The translations under genes were made by a program, and so were the position numbers. 8,097 nucleotides of DNA from Steroidobacteraceae bacterium (GTDB taxonomy: Bacteria > Pseudomonadota > Gammaproteobacteria > Steroidobacterales > Steroidobacteraceae), in contig JAICKZ010000144.1 of the NCBI GenBank assembly GCA_025927665.1, positions 1 through 8,097 of the forward strand. The letters run 5' to 3'. The notes under the pieces are model-generated. The model had not been told where the DNA came from. It worked only from the letters and a program-made list of their open reading frames with translations, and did no database searches. This document shows, one piece after another, positions 1-5,649 of this stretch; the stretch's first letter is position 1; every line of letters begins with the position of its first letter.

Positions 1-650
1 CTGATGATGCGATTGCGTGCAGGAAAATGATATTTACGAGGTGGCGTACCGATGGAATATTCTGAGATGAGTACACCACATTGCTCAATTTCGCGAGCCA
101 ATGCTTCGCTGCTACGTGGATAAATACTATCGAGTCCGGTGCCGCATACCGCAATAGTGTGTCCTGTACCCTCTAACGCGCCACGATGGCTGGCAGCATC
201 GATGCCTTCAGCTAATCCACTGGTGATTACCAATCCACAATGAGTCAGATGCTTCGCAAATGCGGTTGCGATTTCGCGGCCGTAGGGAGTGGGATTGCGC
301 GATCCCACCATCGCAAGCTGCGGCATTGAAAGCAGCTGGATATTACCGCTGATAAATAAACCAGTGGGTGGATCTGAAATCTGCCGCAGCATCGGCGGAT
401 ACTGTGCATCATCCCAACATATCAAGGTGTGATTAGGTCGTTCCAGCCAACGTATGTCAGCTTCCACCAGCGACTCGCTCGCGGTGGACAGCACTTCGAT
501 TGCTCTTGTGGTTAATCCACAGCCGTTCCACCCCGCAATGCCTGCATTAAGAATTGCGGCTCCGTCGCCGAATCGTTCAAATAACAAAGCCCACTGCGCG
601 CTATTAACCGAGGCGCGCAACAAAATTAGTCTGGCAGCAAGTTCATCCAT
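1..650 (-). CDS. dprA: DNA-processing protein DprA (Smf), 5' part, cut by the left window edge
   Basis: Translating the minus strand from the ATG at 650-648 gives 216 uninterrupted codons that reach the window edge. The family motifs are in order: MVGSRNPTPYG (residues 114-124), SGLAEGIDAASH (144-155), GLDSIYP (172-178), SEYSIG (196-201) and FPARNRII (209-216). These belong to the Rossmann-like DNA-binding fold of DprA; the remainder of that fold and any C-terminal winged-helix domain lie outside the window. Residues 1 to about 105 are the usual variable N-terminal region. DprA is a cytoplasmic protein that binds incoming single-stranded DNA and loads RecA during natural transformation, and it is also kept by many bacteria not known to be competent. 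The start is fixed by the in-frame TAA of the upstream LysM gene only eight codons before it, with no other start codon between. No good Shine-Dalgarno is visible, so translation may depend on the upstream gene, which ends 24 nt earlier. Identity is firm; competence of the host is not shown. Confidence 0.95.
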   Translation of the reverse strand, partial: MDELAARLILLRASVNSAQWALLFERFGDGAAILNAGIAGWNGCGLTTRAIEVLSTASESLVEADIRWLERPNHTLICWDDAQYPPMLRQISDPPTGLFISGNIQLLSMPQLAMVGSRNPTPYGREIATAFAKHLTHCGLVITSGLAEGIDAASHRGALEGTGHTIAVCGTGLDSIYPRSSEALAREIEQCGVLISEYSIGTPPRKYHFPARNRII

Positions 651-674
651 GAGCGGAAAGCAATAATTGAATAA

Positions 675-1862
675 TTATGGATTACGAATTAAATCACCGA
701 CGCGAACCACGTTAGTCGAATCCATGATTAATGCATAACTCATATGTTTGTAGGCTTTAAAAATGAGCGCAGTACCGGTATGTTCATTCGGCAATTTCAC
801 TTTCTTTCCACCTTTTGGCTCATTCATCGGATTGGCTGAAAGACCATCGGTAAAGCTGTCCTTTACCACCTCACCACGTTGGTAAATCGCCACCACTGCA
901 CCTGCGTCCAGTCCATTTTCAGAACCCTGATTTAAAGCAATCACCTGATATTGCCCAACAACGGATACACCCGACACCACGAAAATATGCGCTTTAACTT
1001 CGTCACGCGGTGCATGTGGCACAAAATCCGCATTGATTTCGAAGTCCTCAGCAAACAAACGATCGCCTGGCAAGGCTTCCAATGTTGACTCATTCAGACG
1101 AATTCTAGCGGGATCACCCTGTTTGGTGACGATGCCATTACCCACGTAGATACCCCGATATCCCAACTTGCGGCCATTGTCAGGATCACGCAATTCTTGA
1201 TCAACGTGAATTATGTTGTAGCGTTTGCCTTCTTCAGCATCACCGACACCACGAGCATAAATATCGTCGCCGGCACTACCTAGGACATGATTGTCGCGAA
1301 ATCCAACAATATGCGGGCCTTGTTTGACCTCTTCGGTTGGAATGACCGAAGGCCGCCCCATGAAGGTTTCAATTACGTGATACGGAATGGTGGTAATGGC
1401 CTGGGGCAAAGGTGATCCGTGCACTTGTGGTGACAGGCGCACCCCATTGCCGCGTGCGATGACCTGTCCATTGCCAGCATTGGAGTCTGCCGCAGCACCT
1501 TCCGGGCCACGTTCTCCAATCGTTAGACGCGTCTGGCCCTCTACATTAACCAGTTTCAACACATCACCTGGGTAAATAAGGTGAGGATTTTTAACTTGCG
1601 GATTGAGGTACCACAGCTCTGGCCAGTACCAGGGTTGAATCAGGTACATCTGCGAGATACCCCACAGGGTATCGCCCTGCTTAACCGTGTATTGGTCCGG
1701 TGCCGACGGCGACAGAGGAATATGTGAGCCGGTGGCCAGTGTTCGGCCATTTTCACTCTGTGCCATTGAATGAGACGGCAGCAACGCAATGGTTGAAATT
1801 GCAGAGGCAGCCAACGTAACGCACGTAGTGCGCCAAAATTTTAGTGAGCTGATTGTCTTCAT
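675..1862 (-). CDS. Secreted LysM peptidoglycan-binding protein
   Basis: From the ATG at 1862-1860 the product is 395 residues. Residues 1-34 look like a Sec signal peptide: a basic start (MKTISSLK), a hydrophobic stretch to about residue 29 and a signal peptidase I site at SMA|Q. One LysM domain follows at about 58-104 (YTVKQGDTLWGIS ... IYPGDVLKL), the fold that binds the glycan of peptidoglycan. The remaining 290 residues are not recognisable as an enzyme; they look beta-rich, and the segment around GSENGLDAGAVVAIY resembles the C-terminal barrel of FlgT-type proteins, which is only an impression. The protein probably resides in the periplasm on the cell wall. The frame stays open upstream to a GTG at 1928 and contains an ATG at 1919, but those starts would put 19 to 22 polar residues before the signal peptide. 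A TTG at 1868 is a real rival because it sits 6 nt after GGGAG, whereas the ATG is 12 nt away. A LysM gene beside dprA and divergent from def is an arrangement I recall from betaproteobacteria and Neisseria. Confidence 0.88.
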   Translation of the reverse strand: MKTISSLKFWRTTCVTLAASAISTIALLPSHSMAQSENGRTLATGSHIPLSPSAPDQYTVKQGDTLWGISQMYLIQPWYWPELWYLNPQVKNPHLIYPGDVLKLVNVEGQTRLTIGERGPEGAAADSNAGNGQVIARGNGVRLSPQVHGSPLPQAITTIPYHVIETFMGRPSVIPTEEVKQGPHIVGFRDNHVLGSAGDDIYARGVGDAEEGKRYNIIHVDQELRDPDNGRKLGYRGIYVGNGIVTKQGDPARIRLNESTLEALPGDRLFAEDFEINADFVPHAPRDEVKAHIFVVSGVSVVGQYQVIALNQGSENGLDAGAVVAIYQRGEVVKDSFTDGLSANPMNEPKGGKKVKLPNEHTGTALIFKAYKHMSYALIMDSTNVVRVGDLIRNP

Positions 1863-1874
1863 GCGCAAAACTTG

Positions 1875-1881
1875 CTCCCTC
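1875..1881 (-). promoter_or_regulatory. Probable ribosome binding site of the LysM gene
   Basis: The minus strand reads GAGGGAG here, a purine-rich Shine-Dalgarno-like block. It is 12 nt from the ATG at 1862 but only 6 nt from an in-frame TTG at 1868, so it bears on the start choice: either a long spacer with ATG or an ideal spacer with TTG. The two options differ by two residues (Met-Arg) and do not affect the signal peptide prediction. Confidence 0.5.
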
Positions 1882-1950
1882 TTGAACAATAGATTGCCGA
1901 GAAACCGTGCTGAACTCATGTCTAACACCTATAATTCGTTAACCATCCAA

Positions 1951-1969
1951 ATCTGACACTGTCACAGAT
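1951..1969. repeat. Two overlapping short inverted repeats
   Basis: TGACA-C-TGTCA (1954-1964) is a perfect 11-base odd palindrome, and ATCTG-N9-CAGAT (1951-1955 and 1965-1969) is a second dyad whose centre is shifted by one base. The site lies about 90 to 110 bases upstream of the LysM start, a plausible operator position. No known regulator is assigned. Confidence 0.4.
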
Positions 1970-2015
1970 CGCGGATTACTTAACCGTGAACAGGTTGAGC
2001 ACTGGGCAATGCTGC

Positions 2016-2032
2016 CTTAATTACACATTAAG
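2016..2032. repeat. Inverted repeat CTTAAT-N5-ATTAAG
   Basis: Two perfect 6-base arms flank the 5-base centre TACAC. It is superficially like FNR/CRP-type half-sites, but the arms are not TTGAT/ATCAA and the spacer is 5 rather than 4, so I do not assign a regulator. As RNA it would be a weak AT-rich hairpin. Confidence 0.4.
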
Positions 2033-2068
2033 TTTAAAGTGGTTGTAACTGTAGCAGCAATTGCAAAT

Positions 2069-2080
2069 TGAGTGCACTCA
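2069..2080. repeat. Perfect 12-bp palindrome TGAGTGCACTCA
   Basis: An uninterrupted palindrome 78 bases upstream of the def start. Its shape fits a dimeric repressor site, although a 12-bp palindrome can also arise by chance. No known consensus is matched with confidence. Confidence 0.4.
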
Positions 2081-2095
2081 CCCGCAGGTGTGGTC

Positions 2096-2109
2096 GAGAC
2101 TTGTGTCTC
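2096..2109 (+). repeat. Small hairpin GAGAC-TTGT-GTCTC upstream of def
   Basis: Five paired bases close a 4-base loop, ending 48 bases before the def start. It could fold in a def leader transcript. No U-run follows, so it is not a terminator. The stem is short and the functional meaning is unknown. Confidence 0.35.
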
Positions 2110-2157
2110 ATTTGGCAGGCTTATTTATCAGACCTTTACCTTGAGATTGCTGAATTT

Positions 2158-2700
2158 ATGGCTTTATTAACCATTCTTGAATTCCCCGATGTGCGCCTGC
2201 GAACCAAGGCAGTTCCTGTGACCGTGGTGGATGATCAGTTGCGTAAGCTAAGTGCCGATATGTTAGAAACCATGTATCACGCCAATGGCGTCGGACTTGC
2301 GGCGACGCAGGTGAATGTACACAAACGTCTGCTAGTCATTGATATCAGCGAAACTCATGATGATCCGTTGGTACTGATTAACCCAGAAATTCTCTCCCGT
2401 GAAGGCGTTGAAATTCGCGAAGAAGGTTGTTTGTCAGTACCAGGTTTTTTTGAAGAGGTGCAGCGCGCGGATCGAGTTCGTGTACGAGCACAGAATGCCG
2501 ATGGTCAAAGCTTCGAATTGGACGCTGAGGGGTTGCTGGCGGTATGTATTCAGCATGAAATGGATCATTTGGAAGGCAAGTTGTTTGTGGATTATTTGTC
2601 TGAGCTGAAACGTACCCGTATTCGCAAGAAGCTGGAAAAAGACCACAAAGAAGGCAATAAACCTGTGGGCTCCGCAAAATCACGTTCGCCTTCCATTTAG
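2158..2700 (+). CDS. def: Peptide deformylase
   Basis: This 180-residue protein removes the N-formyl group from nascent proteins as they leave the ribosome. All three family motifs are present: GVGLAATQ (44-51), EGCLS (89-93) with metal ligand Cys91, and QHEMDHLEG (132-140) with ligands His133 and His137 and catalytic Glu134, so it should be an active metalloenzyme (Fe2+ in vivo in the family). Length is slightly over the roughly 170 of the E. coli enzyme because of a basic, polar C-terminal tail. I chose the ATG at 2158 because MALLTILEFPD aligns with the usual beginning of the family; the frame is open back to a TTG at 2068, but the 30 extra residues have no counterpart. The Shine-Dalgarno is weak (GAGA at 2143-2146, 11 nt spacing). 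It is the first gene of the plus-strand cluster, 10 nt before fmt, the enzyme that adds the formyl group Def removes. Confidence 0.97.
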   Translation: MALLTILEFPDVRLRTKAVPVTVVDDQLRKLSADMLETMYHANGVGLAATQVNVHKRLLVIDISETHDDPLVLINPEILSREGVEIREEGCLSVPGFFEEVQRADRVRVRAQNADGQSFELDAEGLLAVCIQHEMDHLEGKLFVDYLSELKRTRIRKKLEKDHKEGNKPVGSAKSRSPSI

Positions 2701-2710
2701 ACGGCTATCA

Positions 2711-3667
2711 ATGACCTCTTATCGCATAGTGTATGCAGGCACGCCAGAGTTTGCGGTGCCTGCATTAAAGGCACTTTTAAACTCAACGCATAAAGTGGTT
2801 GCTGTCTACACGCAGCCGGATCGCCCCGCTGGTCGTGGTCGAGTCTTGACTGCCAGTCCCGTCAAGCAATGTGCGCTGGAGTACCAAATTCCAGTAGAGC
2901 AGCCGCTAAATTTTCGTAGTGAAGAAGCTATCGATCATCTGCGACAGTATCAACCGGACATTATGATTGTCGCCGCTTACGGATTGATCCTTCCGCAACC
3001 CGTACTTGATATACCACGTTATGGCTGTATCAATATTCATGCATCATTATTACCACGTTGGCGTGGCGCAGCACCAATTCAACGTGCGATTCTTGCAGGT
3101 GATACCCATACTGGAATCACCTTGATGCGCATGGAGGCAGGTTTGGATACTGGCCCGATGCTGGATATTGCGAGTCTTGAAATTGGCAAGCATGAATCCA
3201 CTGCAGAACTTCACGATCGACTGTCGACCCTTGGCGCATCGACGTTATTGCAACTGCTAACAGATCTGCCTGGCAATCTGCAACGCGCAACGGCACAACC
3301 GCAGCAGGGCGCAACATATGCCAAGAAGCTGATGAAAGAAGAAGCGCGAATTGATTGGCAGGAAGATGCGATCAGCATCGAACGTAAAGTCCGCGCCTTT
3401 AATCCCTGGCCGGTGGCTGAAACGAGTCTATCAAACAAACAGTTGCGTATCTGGCAAGCGATTGAGATTGATTTATCAAACTGCTCATCAAACAAGCCAA
3501 GCGCGGGAACCATCTTTCACACCGATGCCCATGGCATTCAAGTGATATGCGGTAATAACGCGTTGAATATTACACGGCTGCAGTTGGCGGGTCGCAATGC
3601 GATGAGTGCTGCCGATTTTATCAAGGCATATACATTAACTAATCAGGTGCTGGGTCAGCATCCATAA
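2711..3667 (+). CDS. fmt: Methionyl-tRNA formyltransferase
   Basis: The product, 318 residues and close to the normal 310-320, transfers a formyl group from 10-formyltetrahydrofolate to Met-tRNAfMet in the cytoplasm, making the initiator tRNA. The N-terminal Rossmann-like catalytic domain begins with IVYAGTPEFAVPAL, followed by QPDRPAGRGR (35-44) on the tRNA-recognition loop. The catalytic residues are visible as Asn108 and His110 in CINIHASLLPRWRGAAPIQR and Asp146 in AGLDTG. The C-terminal OB-like tRNA-binding domain starts near residue 204 with KLMKEEARIDW and includes RAFNPWP (228-234). It begins 10 nt after def and has no strong Shine-Dalgarno, so it is probably translated in coupling with def. 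All key residues are intact. Confidence 0.98.
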   Translation: MTSYRIVYAGTPEFAVPALKALLNSTHKVVAVYTQPDRPAGRGRVLTASPVKQCALEYQIPVEQPLNFRSEEAIDHLRQYQPDIMIVAAYGLILPQPVLDIPRYGCINIHASLLPRWRGAAPIQRAILAGDTHTGITLMRMEAGLDTGPMLDIASLEIGKHESTAELHDRLSTLGASTLLQLLTDLPGNLQRATAQPQQGATYAKKLMKEEARIDWQEDAISIERKVRAFNPWPVAETSLSNKQLRIWQAIEIDLSNCSSNKPSAGTIFHTDAHGIQVICGNNALNITRLQLAGRNAMSAADFIKAYTLTNQVLGQHP

Positions 3668-3694
3668 ATGCAATCAAATTATTATTATTCATGA
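3668..3694 (+). other. Eight-codon reading frame bridging fmt and rsmB
   Basis: Directly after the fmt TAA, an ATG opens a frame encoding MQSNYYYS, whose TGA overlaps the rsmB start codon as ATGA. The frame fills the entire intergenic gap and contains four tandem ATT units (3678-3689). No Shine-Dalgarno is evident for it beyond what may lie in the fmt 3' end. It could let ribosomes finishing fmt pass on to rsmB, or it may be chance in AT-rich sequence. Confidence 0.2.
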
Positions 3695-5007
3695 ACACCC
3701 CTGCTGATATTCGTGCCCATGCTGCGCAATTGCTAGTGCAGGTTCTAAATGGTCGTTCGCTGGATGCAGTATTAGTAAATCGCGATGAATCGGCACAGGA
3801 ACGGGGTCTGTTACGCACCTTATGTTACGGCACGATTCGCTGGTACTGGCGCTTGCAAGCAGTACTTGAAAAATTGAGTTCGCAACCGGTGAATGAACTT
3901 GATGCTGAGGTACGTGCGTTGGCGTTGATCGGTTTATTTCAGCTCTTGCATACCGACATTGCACCACACGCGGCGGTGGCTGAGACCGTTGAAGCAGCCC
4001 GCAATCTTAAACTCAGTCGCGCCACCGGTTTTTTAAACGCCATCTTGCGACGCTGCCAACGCGAAGCAGAAAATATTACGTCGTTGATTGATCAACAACT
4101 CTCAATACGAACTGCGCATCCGCAGTGGTTTGTTGACCAACTCCAACAAGACTGGCCATGGCATGCGGAAAAAATACTGAATGCTAACAACGCGCATCCA
4201 CCTTTCTGGCTGCGAGTTAACCTACAACGTATCAGTCGCGATGATTATGCAGCACGATTAGCTGAGCAGGGCATCATTGCACAACTTTCCGCTCATGCTC
4301 CAGAAGCTTTGTTATTGTCGCAAGCCATGGATGTCAATGCATTGCCAGGTTTTGATGATGGTCTGGTGTCCATACAAGATGCAGCCGCACAAATGGCGGC
4401 ACACCTGCTTGATGCGCAAGCCAATCATCGCGTACTGGATGCGTGCGCAGCGCCAGGAGGAAAAACCTGTCACATACTGGAATTGCAACCTGCATTGAAA
4501 GAACTGATTGCGGTGGATGCATCTGATAAACGTTTGCGTCGCGTGGACAGTAATCTGAAGCGTTTAAATCAGAATGCAACATTGATTATCGGCGATGCAG
4601 CGACTCCACAGGAGTGGTGGAATGGTGAATTATTTCAACGCATATTACTGGACGTGCCTTGTTCGGCAACGGGTGTTATTCGCCGTCATCCAGATATCAA
4701 GTTGCTACGTCGATCCACTGATATTGATAGATTGGCCACAGATCAAGCGGTTATGTTGGCACAACTATGGCCCTTGCTTGCACCAGGTGGCAGACTGGTC
4801 TATGCCAGTTGTTCAATGTTGAAAGCGGAGAATGCTCATGTCATTGAAGCATTTTTGGCGGAATATCCAGATGCAATTGATAACACCGCTGTGCTTATCG
4901 AAAAATATAATTTACATACAATTGATTCAAAATCACCAGGTGTGGTGATTCAAGTTGGGGAGGGGGAGATGGACGGGTTTTATTACGCATGCCTGGACAA
5001 GCGCTAA
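3691..5007 (+). CDS. rsmB: 16S rRNA (cytosine-967-C5)-methyltransferase
   Basis: This 438-residue protein, near the 429 of E. coli RsmB, uses S-adenosylmethionine to make m5C967 in 16S rRNA, at the P-site of the small subunit. Residues 1 to about 135 form the NusB-like RNA-binding domain (ERGLLRTLCYGTIRWYWRL; ATGFLNAILRR). The Rossmann methyltransferase domain carries the SAM motif VLDACAAPGGKT (248-259), the acidic VDAS (275-278), the motif IV cysteine Cys324 in DVPCSATGVIRRHPDIK, which releases product, and the nucleophilic motif VI cysteine Cys374 in YASCS. It ends in the family-like MDGFYYACL. The rival RsmF family lacks this NusB domain and fits less well. The ATG at 3691 is supported by the standard N terminus but has an AT-rich upstream region with no Shine-Dalgarno. 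It lies 23 nt after fmt and 21 nt before the DUF4390 gene. Confidence 0.96.
   Translation: MNTPADIRAHAAQLLVQVLNGRSLDAVLVNRDESAQERGLLRTLCYGTIRWYWRLQAVLEKLSSQPVNELDAEVRALALIGLFQLLHTDIAPHAAVAETVEAARNLKLSRATGFLNAILRRCQREAENITSLIDQQLSIRTAHPQWFVDQLQQDWPWHAEKILNANNAHPPFWLRVNLQRISRDDYAARLAEQGIIAQLSAHAPEALLLSQAMDVNALPGFDDGLVSIQDAAAQMAAHLLDAQANHRVLDACAAPGGKTCHILELQPALKELIAVDASDKRLRRVDSNLKRLNQNATLIIGDAATPQEWWNGELFQRILLDVPCSATGVIRRHPDIKLLRRSTDIDRLATDQAVMLAQLWPLLAPGGRLVYASCSMLKAENAHVIEAFLAEYPDAIDNTAVLIEKYNLHTIDSKSPGVVIQVGEGEMDGFYYACLDKR
4931..4950 (+). repeat. Perfect 7-bp hairpin inside the 3' end of rsmB
   Basis: AATCACC (4931-4937) and GGTGATT (4944-4950) are perfect inverted repeats around a 6-base loop. 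The hairpin falls about 60 bases before the rsmB stop codon and encodes part of the region between the methyltransferase core and the C-terminal GFYYA motif. A G-rich tract rather than a U-run follows, so it is not an intrinsic terminator. Confidence 0.45.
4957..4977 (+). other. G-rich tract, possible weak G-quadruplex
   Basis: Runs of 4, 5, 2 and 3 G residues occur in 21 bases of the coding strand of rsmB. Four runs of at least two G allow a two-layer quadruplex at most. The codons specify a locally Gly/Glu-rich stretch (VGEGEMDG), and protein constraint is the simplest explanation. Confidence 0.3.
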
Positions 5008-5028
5008 TCACGCGCAAAGACCAGAGCG

Positions 5029-5649
5029 ATGTTAGTGCGCACGCAATCATCATTTGTTATTGCCATATCATCATGGTGGTATGTCGTTGCGCGCTTGTTG
5101 CTGTTACTGATGTTGTCTGCGACTTATGTTTTTGCTGCCGATAATGATCTGATCATTCAAGGCGCCAACATTGACATGCAAAATGGCGTCTATTTGCTTG
5201 ATGCACAGCTCAGTTTCAACCTACCAAGAAATGCGGAAAGATCGGTGCGCGATGGTGTTGTCATGACGCTCACATTACAGGTGCGTTTTGATCGCGTGCG
5301 GCGACTATGGATGAACGACACCGTTGCCGAACTCGATCAACGTTACACATTGATTTATCACAACGTGTCAGAACGTTTTGTATTGCGCAACGTTAACAGT
5401 GGTGCACAAAGTTCTTATGGGAATTTTGATGATGCGGTCGCGGCTTTAAAAAACATCAATGATTTACCACTACTTGATAGTTCGCTATTACGTACATCGG
5501 CTCGCAATGAAGTCAGCGTGCACGCCATGGTTGATATCCGCAGCATTCCGCATGCGCTGGCATTATTGTTGTTCTGGGTGGATGATTTTTCCCTTAAAAG
5601 TGACTGGTACACATGGCCGATGAAGCTGCAAAACCAGATCGCACCGTAA
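5029..5649 (+). CDS. DUF4390 family exported protein
   Basis: The 206-residue product fits the uncharacterised DUF4390 family found between rsmB and ntrY in betaproteobacteria. A hydrophobic segment at about 18-34 (WYVVARLLLLLMLSATY) ending in VFA|AD looks like a Sec signal peptide with cleavage after residue 36, though its N-region is rather long. The mature part reads like an all-beta secreted domain: NGVYLLDAQLSFNLP (52-66), VMTLTLQVRFDR (78-89), RYTLIYHNVSERFVLRN (105-121), an Ala-rich helix (134-144), then DWYTWPM near the end. No catalytic motif or lipobox cysteine is visible. It probably acts in the periplasm. It starts 21 nt after rsmB with only a weak AAAGA upstream, and its last 12 codons overlap the start of ntrY by 37 nt, which suggests tight co-expression with the sensor kinase. 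Its function is unknown; a role in NtrY sensing would be inference from position. Confidence 0.8.
   Translation: MLVRTQSSFVIAISSWWYVVARLLLLLMLSATYVFAADNDLIIQGANIDMQNGVYLLDAQLSFNLPRNAERSVRDGVVMTLTLQVRFDRVRRLWMNDTVAELDQRYTLIYHNVSERFVLRNVNSGAQSSYGNFDDAVAALKNINDLPLLDSSLLRTSARNEVSVHAMVDIRSIPHALALLLFWVDDFSLKSDWYTWPMKLQNQIAP

Larger units (their letters stand above)
1863..2157. promoter_or_regulatory. Divergent intergenic region between the LysM gene and def
   Basis: These 295 bases separate two divergent transcription units and must hold the promoters of both unless transcription enters from elsewhere. I see no confident sigma-70 promoter pair in either direction. A perfect TATAAT lies at 1930-1935 on the plus strand without a matching -35, and a weaker TATAGG lies at 1933-1928 on the minus strand, also without one. 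Short inverted repeats occur at 1951-1969, 2016-2032, 2069-2080 and 2096-2109, more than the flanking genes suggest, so operators or leader-RNA structure are possible. No gene, tRNA or recognisable riboswitch is seen in it. Confidence 0.55.

Noticed and set aside
454..666. A 70-codon plus-strand open frame
   Set aside because: It lies opposite dprA, whose motifs establish the minus-strand reading; the plus-strand product has no recognisable feature.
651..674. Stop-codon readthrough giving a LysM-DprA fusion
   Set aside because: The two genes share a frame with eight codons between them, but this has a one in three chance of occurring, and a signal peptide on DprA would misplace a cytoplasmic protein.
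1930..1935. Perfect TATAAT on the plus strand as a def promoter
   Set aside because: No acceptable -35 is found at 16-18 bases upstream (GTGCTG, TGCTGA), and it would imply a leader of over 200 bases; a single hexamer match is expected by chance.
2016..2032. FNR/CRP-type site
   Set aside because: The arms are CTTAAT/ATTAAG with a 5-base spacer, which do not match the TTGAT-N4-ATCAA pattern.
2068..2157. N-terminal extension of def from a TTG
   Set aside because: The 30 added residues do not match the peptide deformylase N terminus, and the TTG lies within the 12-bp palindrome; the ATG at 2158 fits the family.
4931..4950. Hairpin in rsmB as an intrinsic terminator
   Set aside because: It lies in coding sequence and is followed by G runs, not a U-run.
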